64,000 nt of DNA. Origin: Chitiniphilus shinanonensis DSM 23277. Its GTDB lineage: Bacteria > Pseudomonadota > Gammaproteobacteria > Burkholderiales > Chitinibacteraceae. The translations under genes and the position numbers were made by a program. A model generated the notes under the pieces. That model was given only the letters and a program-made list of their open reading frames with translations. It did no database searches and had not been told where the DNA came from. How positions within the stretch are numbered: position 1 is the first letter of the stretch; every line of letters starts with the position of its first letter. This document shows, in pieces, positions 32,735 through 45,196 of the stretch. The stretch spans positions 1-64,000 of the forward strand of contig NZ_KB895336.1 in assembly GCF_000374805.1 (NCBI RefSeq). The letters are read 5' to 3'.

Positions 32735-33628
32735 TTAGCTCGATTCGTCCTCGCCCTGGTCTTCGCCTTGCTTGAGGATCAGCGCCCGGGCGTAGAGGGT
32801 GTTGCGCGGGGCGCCGGTGATGGACTGGGCGAGGGCGACGGCCTGCTTCACCGGCAGCTCGGCTACCAGCGGCGCCAGCACGCGGTCGTGTTCGCCGGCT
32901 TCGCCGCTGTCGGCGGTCGCGGCCGGCGCGGCGTCGATCAGCAGCACGAATTCGCCGCGCTGCTGGTTGGCGTCGCCTTCGGCGAAGGCGGTCAGCTCGG
33001 CCAGCGGGGCGCGGCGGATGGTTTCGAAGGTCTTGGTCAGTTCGCGCGCCAGCACGACGGTGCGATCGCCACCGAACGCCTCGACCAGATCGGCCAGCGT
33101 TTCCAGGATGCGGTGCGGCGCTTCGTAGAACACCACCACGTAGGGCAGCGCGGCCAGCGGGGCGAGGGCGTCCTGGCGCTGTTTGCGCTTGGGCGGCAAA
33201 AATCCGTAGAACAGGGTGTGCGGGCAGGTGAAACCGGCGGCGGACAGCGCGGTGGTCAGCGCGCTGGCGCCGGGCACCGGCACCACCGGGTAGCCGGCGG
33301 CGTGCACCGCGGCCACCAGTTGCGCGCCGGGGTCGGAGATCGCGGGCGTGCCGGCGTCCGATACCTGGGCGACGGCCTCGCCGGCGGCCAGACGGGCGAT
33401 CAGCTTGTCGGCCATGGCGCGTTCGTTGTGCTCGCGCAGGCTGACCATCGGGGTGCCGATGCCGAAGTGCTTGAGCAACTGCCCGGTGACGCGGGTGTCC
33501 TCGGCGGCGATCACGTCGGCCTGGGCCAGCACCTCGCGCGCGCGGGCCGAGAAATCCCGCAGGTTCCCGATGGGAGTGGCCACCACATATAATGCAGGCC
33601 TTGTGATTTGGAAGGGCTCGTTATGCAC
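32735..33628 (-). CDS. rsmI: 16S rRNA (cytidine-1402-2'-O)-methyltransferase
   Basis: The 297-aa tetrapyrrole-methylase-fold enzyme methylates the ribose of C1402 in 16S rRNA. Key segments are [18 protein letters not shown] near residue 13, [17 protein letters not shown] near 88 and [17 protein letters not shown] near 117. The only plausible start is GTG at 33628, which lies head-to-head with and slightly overlaps the lpoA start. Divergence from lpoA is the E. coli arrangement too. Confidence 0.95.
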   Translation of the reverse strand: MHNEPFQITRPALYVVATPIGNLRDFSARAREVLAQADVIAAEDTRVTGQLLKHFGIGTPMVSLREHNERAMADKLIARLAAGEAVAQVSDAGTPAISDPGAQLVAAVHAAGYPVVPVPGASALTTALSAAGFTCPHTLFYGFLPPKRKQRQDALAPLAALPYVVVFYEAPHRILETLADLVEAFGGDRTVVLARELTKTFETIRRAPLAELTAFAEGDANQQRGEFVLLIDAAPAATADSGEAGEHDRVLAPLVAELPVKQAVALAQSITGAPRNTLYARALILKQGEDQGEDESS

Positions 33629-34873
33629 GCTCTCGGTCTCCTCGCGCGGCGCTGTCGGCGCCTGATGGCGTTCGCACTATACGGCGCGGTCCTGGTGGCG
33701 GCCAGCGGTTGCGCCTCGTCGCCCGCCCCGCAGGCGAGCACGCCGCCGATCCTCCAGCCGGTGCCGACGCCGATGCCCACCCCGGTGGTGGAACTGCGAC
33801 CGTTGCAGGACGAAGCGCCCGCGCAGTCCGCACCGCTGCCCGAAGCCGGCGCGACGCCGACCCCCGCGCCGCAGCGCGGCCCGGCCTTCATCGCGCTGCT
33901 GCTGCCGACCCAGTCCAAGGCGTGGCGCGCCGCCGCCGAGACCATCCGCGCCGGCGCGATGTCGGCCGAACGCACCCTGGCCGCGCCGGGCACGCCGCCG
34001 CTGCGCACCATCGATACCTCGGACAACGAGCAGGACATCCTGGCCGCGTTCCAGCGTGCCCAGGCCGAAGGCGCGGTGGCGGTGATCGGTCCGCTGACCA
34101 AGACGGCGGTGGCCTATGTGGCCGACAACGCACAGTTCGACTTCCCGGTGATCGCGCTGAACAGCTTTTCCGAGGAGACGCTGCGCCGCCCCCATCTCTA
34201 CAGCTTCAGCCTGTCGGTCGAAGCCGAGGCGCAGCAGGCCGCGCGCTTCGTCGCCGAGCAGGGCGTGAACCGCCCGGTGGTGATCCTGGGCGACGGCGTG
34301 CTGGCGCGGCGCATGGGGCAGGGCTTCATCGACGGCTGGCGCGCCGACCGCAACGCCGCGCCGAGCACGCTGACGGTGGAAGGCACCGACTACGCGGGCC
34401 TGCGCGCCCAGCTGGACGCCAGCGGCGCCGACGGCATCTTCCTCGCCACCGACACCCGCGCCGCGCGGCGCATCCGCCCGTTCCTGGGCAACATGCTGCC
34501 GGTGTTCGCCACCAGCCAGATCGATCCGGGCGGCCTGGGCGCGACGACGCTGGTGGATCTGGCCGGCATCCGCTTCCTCGATATCCCGTGGCTGGCCGAT
34601 CCGGACAACCCGACCTACGACTTCTACAAGCGCGCCCGCGGCAAATCCAACGACCTGGAGCGTCTGTTCGCGCTGGGCGTGGACGCGTGGCGGCTGGCGA
34701 TCGTGCTGCGCGATACCCAGCCCGCCGCGGTGCGTATCGACGACGGCCTGACCGGGCGCCTGACCATCGGTGCCGACGGCGTGGTTCAGCGCACGCTGGT
34801 GCCGCGCACCCTGACCGCCGCCCGTGCCGACGCGGTGCCCGAGGCGCCGCCGGTGGAGCCGCTGCCGCAGTGA
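33623..34873 (+). CDS. Penicillin-binding-protein activator LpoA-like lipoprotein (short form)
   Basis: The 416-aa lipoprotein has an N-terminal signal with lipobox VAASGC (Cys30). It continues with a Pro-rich linker and a periplasmic-binding-protein-like domain from about residue 90 ([47 protein letters not shown]). This equals the C-terminal LppC domain of E. coli LpoA, the outer-membrane activator of PBP1a. The N-terminal TPR-like domain of the 678-aa E. coli protein is missing. Context (rsmI, yraN, diaA, BON lipoprotein) supports the assignment. ATG 33623 overlaps the divergent rsmI GTG; ATG 33665 would leave a poor signal peptide. Confidence 0.85.
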   Translation: MHALGLLARRCRRLMAFALYGAVLVAASGCASSPAPQASTPPILQPVPTPMPTPVVELRPLQDEAPAQSAPLPEAGATPTPAPQRGPAFIALLLPTQSKAWRAAAETIRAGAMSAERTLAAPGTPPLRTIDTSDNEQDILAAFQRAQAEGAVAVIGPLTKTAVAYVADNAQFDFPVIALNSFSEETLRRPHLYSFSLSVEAEAQQAARFVAEQGVNRPVVILGDGVLARRMGQGFIDGWRADRNAAPSTLTVEGTDYAGLRAQLDASGADGIFLATDTRAARRIRPFLGNMLPVFATSQIDPGGLGATTLVDLAGIRFLDIPWLADPDNPTYDFYKRARGKSNDLERLFALGVDAWRLAIVLRDTQPAAVRIDDGLTGRLTIGADGVVQRTLVPRTLTAARADAVPEAPPVEPLPQ

Positions 34874-35208
34874 GCGGACGTGGCGCGGCGGCCGAAGCGC
34901 AGGCCGCCGACTACCTGGCGCGTCATGGCCTGAAGATCGTGGCGCGCAACTGGCGCTGCCGCCAGGGCGAGATCGACCTGATCGCGCGCGATGGCGACAC
35001 GCTGGTGTTCGTCGAGGTGCGCGCCAGGGCGCAAAGCCGCTTCGGCGGTGCCGCCGCCAGCATCACCGCCGCCAAGCAGGCCCGCGTGGTCAACGCCGCC
35101 CGGCACTACCTGCAAACCGTCTCCCCGCTGCCGCCCTGCCGCTTCGATGCCGTGTGCATCGACGGCGAGCGGCTGCAATGGTTGAAAGCGTGTTTCGACG
35201 CGGGCTGA
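34870..35208 (+). CDS. yraN: YraN family protein (UPF0102, endonuclease-like fold)
   Basis: The 112-aa protein starts at GTG 34870, overlapping the lpoA stop (GTGA). The motif [21 protein letters not shown] resembles the D-ExK core of Holliday-junction/restriction-type nucleases. Function is not established in the family. Position between lpoA and diaA is the same as in E. coli. Confidence 0.9.
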   Translation: MSGRGAAAEAQAADYLARHGLKIVARNWRCRQGEIDLIARDGDTLVFVEVRARAQSRFGGAAASITAAKQARVVNAARHYLQTVSPLPPCRFDAVCIDGERLQWLKACFDAG

Positions 35209-35251
35209 GTCGCGTCGCCGCTCATCAAGCCTTTTCACAAGGATCGTTGGA

Positions 35252-35842
35252 ATGGAATTGACCGAACGGGTGCGTCAGCACTTCTTCGACAGCATTGCCG
35301 CCAAGGAGGCCGCGATGGAGCTGCTGTCGCCCGCCATCGCCGCGGCGGCGGAAAAAATGATGCAGTCGCTGATCATGGACGGCAAGCTGCTGGCTTGCGG
35401 CAACGGCGGCTCGGCGGCCGATTCGCAGCACTTCGCCTCGGAGATGGTGGGGCGCTTCGAGCGCGAGCGGCCGGGCCTGGCCGCGCTGGCGCTGTCCACC
35501 GATTGCTCGTCGCTGACCGCCATCGGCAACGACTACGACTTCGACCTGGTGTTCTCCAAGCAGGTGCATGCGCTGGGCCGCGCCGGCGACTTGCTGCTGG
35601 CGATCTCGCCGTCGGGCAACGCGGCCAACGTGATCGCCGCCATCCACGCCGCGCACGACCGGCAGATGGGCGTGGTGGCGCTGACCGGGCGCGACGGCGG
35701 CCAGATCGGGGAACTGCTGGCGGGCGACGATATCCATCTGTGCGTGCCCTCCAACCGGACGGCGCGCATCCAGGAAGTGCACATCACCATCATCCATGCC
35801 CTGTGCGATGCGGTGGATTACTTGTTGTTGGGAGGCGAATAA
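35252..35842 (+). CDS. diaA: SIS-domain DnaA-associating protein DiaA
   Basis: The 196-aa sugar-isomerase fold protein includes KLLACGNGGSAADSQHFASEMVGR near residue 47 and LLLAISPSGNAANVIAAI near 112, matching DiaA and the GmhA phosphoheptose isomerase family. DiaA tetramers bind DnaA and help load it at oriC. Context next to yraN and the BON lipoprotein favours DiaA over GmhA. The stop directly abuts the next ATG. Confidence 0.88.
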   Translation: MELTERVRQHFFDSIAAKEAAMELLSPAIAAAAEKMMQSLIMDGKLLACGNGGSAADSQHFASEMVGRFERERPGLAALALSTDCSSLTAIGNDYDFDLVFSKQVHALGRAGDLLLAISPSGNAANVIAAIHAAHDRQMGVVALTGRDGGQIGELLAGDDIHLCVPSNRTARIQEVHITIIHALCDAVDYLLLGGE

Positions 35843-36436
35843 ATGAAACGGAAGCTGGTTGCCCTGGCGTTGGCGGGCGTGGTGGGGTTGTCGGCGTGCG
35901 TGCCGATGGTGTTCGTGGCCGGCGCCGCGGTCGGCGCGCTGGTCGGCTCCGATCCGCGCAATGCGCAGACCATCAAGGGCGACGTGGACCTGGGGGCCAA
36001 TATCTCCGCCAAAGTGATCGACACCTATCGCGAGCGCGCCCACGTCAACGTCAATGTGTTCAACGCCCACGTGCTGCTCACCGGCGAACTGCCGGACGAC
36101 GCGGCGCGGCAGAACGTGGCGCAGATCGCCGCCACCTGGCCCGGCGTGCGCGCGGTGTACAACGAGACGGTGGTCGCGCCGCCGTCGTCCAGCACCGACC
36201 GGCTCAACGACACCCAGCTCACCGCGCGGGTGAAGACCGCCATCCTGACCGAGGCGGGCGACGTGACCTCGATCCATTTCCTGATCACCACCGAGCGCAA
36301 GGTGGTCTACCTGATGGGCCTGGCCACCCCCGACCTGACCGAGCGTGCGGCGCGCGCCGCCAGCTTTGTCGGCGGCGTCGAGCGCGTGGTGAAATACGTG
36401 GAAGTGCTGCCGGAAGCCAAGAACAAGGCCAAGTGA
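35843..36436 (+). CDS. Dual BON-domain outer-membrane lipoprotein (DolP/YraP-like)
   Basis: The 197-aa lipoprotein has lipobox GLSAC (Cys19). Two BON domains follow: about residues 50-110 (KVIDTYRERAHVNVNVFNAHVLLTGELP) and 125-190 (VKTAILTEAGDVTSIHFLITTERKV). DolP-type proteins support envelope integrity and Bam function. It begins immediately after the diaA stop codon (TAAATG), so it is coupled, and ends at a strong terminator. Confidence 0.9.
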   Translation: MKRKLVALALAGVVGLSACVPMVFVAGAAVGALVGSDPRNAQTIKGDVDLGANISAKVIDTYRERAHVNVNVFNAHVLLTGELPDDAARQNVAQIAATWPGVRAVYNETVVAPPSSSTDRLNDTQLTARVKTAILTEAGDVTSIHFLITTERKVVYLMGLATPDLTERAARAASFVGGVERVVKYVEVLPEAKNKAK

Positions 36437-36450
36437 CATTGGCGAGAGGG

Positions 36451-36490
36451 CCAACGAAAAACGGCGCAGTCATGCGCCGTTTTTCGTTGG
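36451..36490. terminator. Bidirectional intrinsic terminator
   Basis: A perfect 18-bp stem (36451-36468 with 36473-36490) has loop GTCA, with A/T runs inside the stem on both sides. It separates the BON lipoprotein gene from the convergent tesA. Confidence 0.93.
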
Positions 36491-36532
36491 AGCTGATCGC
36501 CGAGGGCCGCGGTTTATAGCGGCTACCCGGAG

Positions 36533-37174
36533 TCACGGCCTGGCGAGCAACGGCTTCAGGTCGGCGGCGATCATCTTCGCCAGCAGCGGCTGCGCCTCGG
36601 CGGTGGGGTGCAGCTGGTCGTTCTGGAACATCGTCGGCCGCTCGATCACCGGCGCCAGCAGGAACGGCGTCAGGCCGGTGCGGTATTGCCGGGCCAGCGC
36701 GGGATAGATCTGCGCGAACGCGGCGGTGTAGTCGGGGCCGTAGTTGGGCGGCATCTGCATGCCCACCAGGTGCACCTTGGCGCCGGCGCGCTGCGCCGCC
36801 GCGATCATCGCCGCCAGGTTGTCGCGCGCCGCGTTCACCGGCAGCCCGCGCAGGCCGTCGTTGGCGCCCAGTTCGAGGATGACGATACTCGGGCTATGCT
36901 GTTTCAAGGCGGTGGGGAACCGGGTACGCCCGCCGGCGGTCGTTTCGCCGGAGACACTGGCGTTCACCACCCGGTAGTGCTTGCCCTGGCGGGCCAGTTC
37001 CGTGCCCAGCAGATTGGGCCAGGCCGCCTTGGCCTCGATGCCGTAGCCGGCGGACAGGCTGTCGCCGAACACCAGCAGAACCGGGTCCGCCGCGCGCGCG
37101 GCGGGCACCGCCGCAACCATAAGCAGGGCCAACAGCCCCATCCAGAAACGCCAACACCCGCGAAGGCCAGTCAT
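36533..37174 (-). CDS. tesA: Periplasmic GDSL esterase / thioesterase I (TesA)
   Basis: The 213-aa SGNH hydrolase has an N-terminal signal peptide (residues 1-28, ending AARA). The catalytic Ser lies in VFGDSLSAGYG near residue 37, the oxyanion Asn in LELGANDGLRG and the Asp/His pair in DQLHPTAEAQ. It is a periplasmic lysophospholipase/arylesterase/thioesterase. It is divergent from an ABC pair as in E. coli tesA-ybbA. ATG at 37186 would add four residues. A much longer frame running to 40552 is antisense to the permease and not real. Confidence 0.92.
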   Translation of the reverse strand: MTGLRGCWRFWMGLLALLMVAAVPAARAADPVLLVFGDSLSAGYGIEAKAAWPNLLGTELARQGKHYRVVNASVSGETTAGGRTRFPTALKQHSPSIVILELGANDGLRGLPVNAARDNLAAMIAAAQRAGAKVHLVGMQMPPNYGPDYTAAFAQIYPALARQYRTGLTPFLLAPVIERPTMFQNDQLHPTAEAQPLLAKMIAADLKPLLARP

Positions 37175-37175
37175 A

Positions 37176-37877
37176 GTGAATTCCATTGCCGATCGTTCTT
37201 CCTTCATGCTCGAGGCGCAGGGCCTGGGCAAGCATGTCGTTGCCGCCAACGAGGCACTCGACATCCTTGCCGACGTTTCGTTCGGCCTGCCGGCGGGGGC
37301 CAGCCTGGCCATCGTCGGCGCCAGCGGCTCCGGCAAGTCTACCCTGTTGTCGCTGCTGGCTGGCCTGGACGCCCCCAGCCGCGGCACGGTGCGGCTGGCC
37401 GGCGAGGAGCTGGGCACGCTCGACGAAGATGGCCGCGCCTTGCTGCGCGGGCGCGTGGCCGGTTTCGTGTTCCAGTCGTTCCAGCTGTTGCCGGAATTGA
37501 GCGCGCTGGAGAACGTGATGCTGCCGCTGGAACTCGCCGGACGTCGTGACGCGGCGCAGGTGGCCGGGCAATGGCTGGATCGGGTGGGGCTGGCGGCGCG
37601 GCGCGACCACACGCCGCGCACGCTGTCGGGCGGCGAGCAGCAGCGCGTGGCGCTGGCGCGCGCCTTCGCCCCGGGGCCGCAGGTGCTGTTCGCCGACGAG
37701 CCCACCGGCAGCCTGGATACCCACACCGGCGAGCGCGTCGCCGACCTGCTGTTCGAGCTGAACGCGGCCAGCGGCACCACGCTGGTGCTGGTCACCCACG
37801 ACGAGCGGCTGGCGGCGCGCTGCGGCGCGCGGTTGCGGTTGGCGGCGGGCCGCGTGATCGAGCAGGTGAATGCATGA
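37176..37877 (+). CDS. ABC transporter ATP-binding protein (YbbA family)
   Basis: The 233-aa ATPase has Walker A GASGSGKSTL near residue 48, signature LSGGEQQRVALARA near 150 and Walker B VLFADEPTGS. It belongs to the LolD/MacB-like group that energises FtsX-type permeases. GTG 37176 has GAAGG 9 nt upstream; ATG 37206 is the alternative start. Its end overlaps the permease start (ATGA). The divergent tesA neighbour matches E. coli ybbA-ybbP. Confidence 0.92.
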   Translation: MNSIADRSSFMLEAQGLGKHVVAANEALDILADVSFGLPAGASLAIVGASGSGKSTLLSLLAGLDAPSRGTVRLAGEELGTLDEDGRALLRGRVAGFVFQSFQLLPELSALENVMLPLELAGRRDAAQVAGQWLDRVGLAARRDHTPRTLSGGEQQRVALARAFAPGPQVLFADEPTGSLDTHTGERVADLLFELNAASGTTLVLVTHDERLAARCGARLRLAAGRVIEQVNA

Positions 37878-40342
37878 AGACCGCCACCCTGGTGCTGGCA
37901 TGGCGGCAGTTCCTGCGCGGCCTGCGCGCCGGCGAGCACCGCACCCTGATCGCCGCGCTGACGGTGACCATCGCCGCGCTGACCGCGGTCGGGCTGTTCG
38001 CCGGGCGCGTCAGCGGCCTGCTCAACTCCGAAGCCAACAACCTGCTGGCCGCCGACGCCGTGGTCTCCGCCGACCAGCCGCTGCCGGCGGCGCTGCGCCA
38101 AGCCGCCGAGGCGCGCGGCCTGACCACCAGCCAGACCCAGACCTTCCCGTCGATGGTGTCGGCCAACGGCGACGCCGCGCTGTCCACGCTCAAGGCCATC
38201 GCCGGACCGTACCCGCTGCGCGGCACACTGACGCTGAACGCCGGTCGCGGCGACTACACGGTCGACGCGGCACCGGCGCCGGACGTGGTGTGGGTGGACG
38301 ATCGCCTCGCCAACCGGCTGCGGCTCAAGGTGGGCGACGCAGTGCGCGTCGGCCGGCTGGAGATGAAGGTGGGCGCGCTGATCGTGCGCGAGCCCGACAT
38401 CGCCGTCGATTTCGCCGGCTTGCAGCCGCGCCTGATCATGAACGCCGAGCAGTTGCCGCAATCCGGCCTGATCGGCTTCGGCAGCCGCATCCGCTATCGC
38501 CTGCTGGTGGCCGGCGAGGCGCCGGCGGTGGCGCAGTGGCGCGCCGAGGTGGACCAGCAATTGACGCGCGGCCAGCGGCTGGAGGACGTGCGCGAATCGC
38601 AGCCGCAGGTGCGCCGCGCGCTGGAACGCGCCGAGACCTTCCTGCGGCTGGTCACGCTGCTGGCCGCCACCCTGGCCGGCACGGCGGTGCTGCTGGCGGC
38701 GCGGCGCTACAGCGCCAAGCAGGCCGACGCGGTGGCGCTGTTCGTCACCCTGGGCGCCACCCGCGCGCGCATCCGTGGCCTGCTGCTGGCCGAACTGGCG
38801 CTGATCTTCGGTCTGGCGGCGGCGTTGGGCGGAGCCATAGGCTGGCTCACCCAGGAAGCGCTGGCGCTGCTGGTCCGCGACAACCTGCCCGACGCGCTGC
38901 CCTTGCCCACGCCGTGGCCGTGGCTGGCCGCGTGCGCGCTCGGGCTGGTGCTGCTGGCGGGCGTGGCCGGGCCGACGCTGATGCAGCTGGCGCGCACCCC
39001 GCCGGCGCGGGTGCTGCGGCGCGAGCTGACCGCGCCGGCGCGGCTGTGGCTCAGCCTGCTGGTCACCCTGGGTGCGGCGGCCGCCGTGTTCCTGTGGGTG
39101 GCGGGCGACGCGCGGCTGGCGCTGTACGTGGCGGGCGGCATCGTCGGCGCGGTGGCGGTGTCCGGGCTGGTGGGCTGGCTGCTGCTGTGGCTGGTGTCGC
39201 GCTTCGCCAACGGCTTCGCCGCGCGCATCGCATTGCGGCAACTGGCGCGGCGCATCTGGCTGTCGGCGGCGCAACTGGGCGCGCTGGCGGTCGGGCTGCT
39301 GGGGCTGTGGCTGCTGACCGCGGTCGAGCGCGATCTGCTGTCGGCGTGGGAGCGGCGCCTGCCGGCGGACGCGCCCAACGTCTTCGCCTTCAATATCCAG
39401 CCGGATCAGGCGCGCGCCTTCCAGGATGCGCTGACGGCGGGGCAGGTGAAGGACGCGGTGCTGCAACCGATGATCCGTGGGCGCTGGGTGGAGCGGAACG
39501 GCCAGCCGGTGCAGCCGCGCGGCTACGACGACGAGCGCGCGCGGCGACTGGCCGAGCGCGAGTTCAACCTGTCGTGGGGCGAGATGCTGCGCGAGGACAA
39601 CCGGCTCACCGCCGGCAAGCCGCTGGCGGGCGAGGGCTGGTCGGTCGAGGCCGGGCTGGCGGAAACGCTGGGCATCCGCCTGGGCGACACACTGACCTTC
39701 GACGTGGCCGGCACCCGGGTCGCCGGCAAGGTGGTCAACCTGCGCACCGTCGAGTGGGATTCGTTCCGGGTGAACTTCTTCGTGGTCGGCACGCCCGCGA
39801 TGTTCGCCGACGCGCCGACCAGCCTGATCACCAGCTTCCATCTGCCGCCCGAGCGTCGCGCCGAGGTGGCGCAGTGGTCGCGTGCCTTTCCCAACGTGAC
39901 CTTCATCGATGTCGGCGAGGTGCTGGGCGAGGTGCGGCGGGTGCTGGGCCTGTCGGCCAGCGTGCTGCGGCTGGTGTTCGTGTTCTGCCTGGCCGCTGGC
40001 GTGGTGGTGCTGCTGGCCGCGCTGGAAACCTCTGCCCCCGAGCGACGGCGCGAAGCGGCGGTGCTGCGCGCGCTGGGCGCGCACAGCCGGCAGATCGCCG
40101 CCATCCAGTGGTGGGAAGGCGCGCTGATCGGCGCCACCGCCGGGCTGGTCGCCGGCCTGGCCGCCAGCGTCACCGGCTGGGCGGTGGGGCGGCAGGTACT
40201 GGAACTGCCGGTTTCCTTCAACGCCTGGCTGCCGCTGGCCAGCCTGCTGGCCGGCCTGGTGCTCGCCGGCGGCGTGACGCTGTGGGAACGACGCCGGCTG
40301 TCGCGCGAATCGGCGCTGGGGTTGCTGCGCGATCCTTCGTAG
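37874..40342 (+). CDS. FtsX-like ABC permease (YbbP family)
   Basis: The 822-aa membrane protein has a first helix near residue 25, a periplasmic region, then clusters of helices (about 255-460) with two FtsX domains, the second near 690-815. The internal duplication is typical of YbbP. FtsX signatures are VALFVTLGATRARIRGLLL and REAAVLRALGAHSRQIAAI. It forms a complex with the preceding ATPase, probably working on envelope lipids or lipoproteins; the true substrate is unknown. Confidence 0.9.
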   Translation: MKTATLVLAWRQFLRGLRAGEHRTLIAALTVTIAALTAVGLFAGRVSGLLNSEANNLLAADAVVSADQPLPAALRQAAEARGLTTSQTQTFPSMVSANGDAALSTLKAIAGPYPLRGTLTLNAGRGDYTVDAAPAPDVVWVDDRLANRLRLKVGDAVRVGRLEMKVGALIVREPDIAVDFAGLQPRLIMNAEQLPQSGLIGFGSRIRYRLLVAGEAPAVAQWRAEVDQQLTRGQRLEDVRESQPQVRRALERAETFLRLVTLLAATLAGTAVLLAARRYSAKQADAVALFVTLGATRARIRGLLLAELALIFGLAAALGGAIGWLTQEALALLVRDNLPDALPLPTPWPWLAACALGLVLLAGVAGPTLMQLARTPPARVLRRELTAPARLWLSLLVTLGAAAAVFLWVAGDARLALYVAGGIVGAVAVSGLVGWLLLWLVSRFANGFAARIALRQLARRIWLSAAQLGALAVGLLGLWLLTAVERDLLSAWERRLPADAPNVFAFNIQPDQARAFQDALTAGQVKDAVLQPMIRGRWVERNGQPVQPRGYDDERARRLAEREFNLSWGEMLREDNRLTAGKPLAGEGWSVEAGLAETLGIRLGDTLTFDVAGTRVAGKVVNLRTVEWDSFRVNFFVVGTPAMFADAPTSLITSFHLPPERRAEVAQWSRAFPNVTFIDVGEVLGEVRRVLGLSASVLRLVFVFCLAAGVVVLLAALETSAPERRREAAVLRALGAHSRQIAAIQWWEGALIGATAGLVAGLAASVTGWAVGRQVLELPVSFNAWLPLASLLAGLVLAGGVTLWERRRLSRESALGLLRDPS

Positions 40343-40354
40343 CTGGCAGACAAA

Positions 40355-40497
40355 CCCCAAATCTTGGACCACAGAGAACACAGAGGACACGGAGTTACAC
40401 AGAGAAAGGCAAGACAGAGAAAACGCTTCATCACCCATGAAGGTTTTCTCCGTGATGCTCTGTGTTCTCAGTGTTCTCTGTGTTTCAAGACTTGGGG
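40355..40497. repeat. Long palindromic repeat, copy A
   Basis: This 143-bp imperfect inverted repeat begins CCCCAAATCTTGGACC and ends CAAGACTTGGGG. The arms are built of CAGAGAACAC-type units (ACAGAGGACACGGAG on the left, CTCCGTGATGCTCTGTG on the right) around a core TTCATCACCCATGAA. It lies 12 bp after the permease gene. It is in opposite orientation to copy B. Confidence 0.88.
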
Positions 40498-40605
40498 TTT
40501 CAACCACCCCCATGCGCCCCAGGCATATCGGCCATGCACAATCGCGGAACAATGGGCGGGGCCGGTTTGATTTATGCTGCCGTCACAGAGCGACGGAGAA
40601 CGACA

Positions 40606-40929
40606 ATGCCCAATTGGTACGTGGATAACGTGGTGCCGCTGTTGGTGGCGGCGGCGGTGGTCTGCCTGGTGTGCTACACGCTGCTGGCGCGGCTGCTGTT
40701 CGACTATATCTCGCGCAACTATGGCGACCTGCTGCCCAAGCGCGAAAGCTGGGTGCACGGCGACGACATCGCCATGGGCTTCGTCACCACGCTGGGCGAC
40801 ATCAGCCGCAGCGGCAACTGGCGCCGCATCGAAAGCGCCTTCTGGCGCCGCCTGTTCGTCGCCAACAAAGTGATTGGCTGGACAGGCGTGCTGTCGCTGA
40901 CGGTGTTTCTGGCGGGGTTCTTCGTTTAG
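40606..40929 (+). CDS. Small membrane protein of unknown function
   Basis: The 107-aa protein starts at ATG 40606 behind CGGAGAA. It has two membrane helices, residues 9-30 (VVPLLVAAAVVCLVCYTLL) and 88-107. The loop between is polar and basic (ISRNYGDLLPKRESWVHGDD, SRSGNWRRIESAFWRRL). I recognise no family. It is bracketed by inverted copies of the palindromic repeat, 108 bp upstream and 11 bp downstream. An upstream frame beginning at 40462 runs inside the repeat and is rejected. Confidence 0.7.
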   Translation: MPNWYVDNVVPLLVAAAVVCLVCYTLLARLLFDYISRNYGDLLPKRESWVHGDDIAMGFVTTLGDISRSGNWRRIESAFWRRLFVANKVIGWTGVLSLTVFLAGFFV

Positions 40930-40940
40930 CGGGGCTGGAA

Positions 40941-41094
40941 CCCCAAATCTTGGACCACAGAGAACACGAAGAACACAGAGCATCACGGAGAAAACCTTCA
41001 TGGGGATGAAGTGTTCTCTCCTTGTTTTGCCTTCCTCTGTGAAACTCCGTGTCCTCTGTGTTCTCTGTGGTCCAAGATTTGGGGTTTCAACCCC
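40941..41094. repeat. Long palindromic repeat, copy B
   Basis: This 154-bp imperfect inverted repeat has ends CCCCAAATCTTGGACC and GGTCCAAGATTTGGGG, exact complements over 16 bp. Its reverse complement matches copy A closely along the full length, including ACAGAGGACACGGAGTT and AAGGTTTTCTCCGTGATG. It lies between the 107-aa gene and recQ. Confidence 0.9.
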
Positions 41095-41117
41095 GCAAAC
41101 AGTCTCCCGCCCCGCCG

Positions 41118-42914
<1,797 letters not shown>

Positions 42915-42931
42915 GCGGCCAGGAAGGATGA

Positions 42932-44995
<2,064 letters not shown>

Positions 44996-45037
44996 TCCGG
45001 CGGCCGGCGATCCGGTGGCCGGCGCTCCGGCGAGAAG

Positions 45038-45060
45038 GCCCGCGGCGACGCGGGCTTTTT
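45038..45060 (+). terminator. Intrinsic terminator of argS
   Basis: GCCCGCG pairs with CGCGGGC over GCGA and is followed by TTTTTT, 42 nt past the argS stop. Confidence 0.9.
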
Positions 45061-45066
45061 TGCGGG

Positions 45067-45095
45067 CAAAAAAAGTGGCCCCGGGGAGGGGCCAC
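45067..45095 (-). terminator. Intrinsic terminator of the Do-type protease gene
   Basis: GTGGCCCC (45075-45082) pairs with GGGGCCAC (45088-45095) over GGGGA. On the minus strand it is followed by a run of seven T. It lies about 100 nt past the end of the protease gene and back-to-back with the argS terminator. Confidence 0.85.
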
Positions 45096-45196
45096 AACCA
45101 CGATGCCTTGCGTCGATTCAAGGGTCGAGGGGGATGAAGGAGTGTCGGCACTGCGTACCGGGCAACCCGCCGACCGGGGCTGCCCGGGTGAAGCAA

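Noticed and set aside
36533-40552. 1339-codon open frame on the minus strand
   Set aside because: Only its last 213 codons are a gene (tesA); the rest is antisense to the YbbA/YbbP genes, low in complexity (Gln/Arg/His/Ala) and typical of GC-rich shadow frames.
40462-40605. N-terminal extension of the 107-aa membrane protein
   Set aside because: It translates the palindromic repeat ([10 protein letters not shown]); the ribosome site is at 40606.
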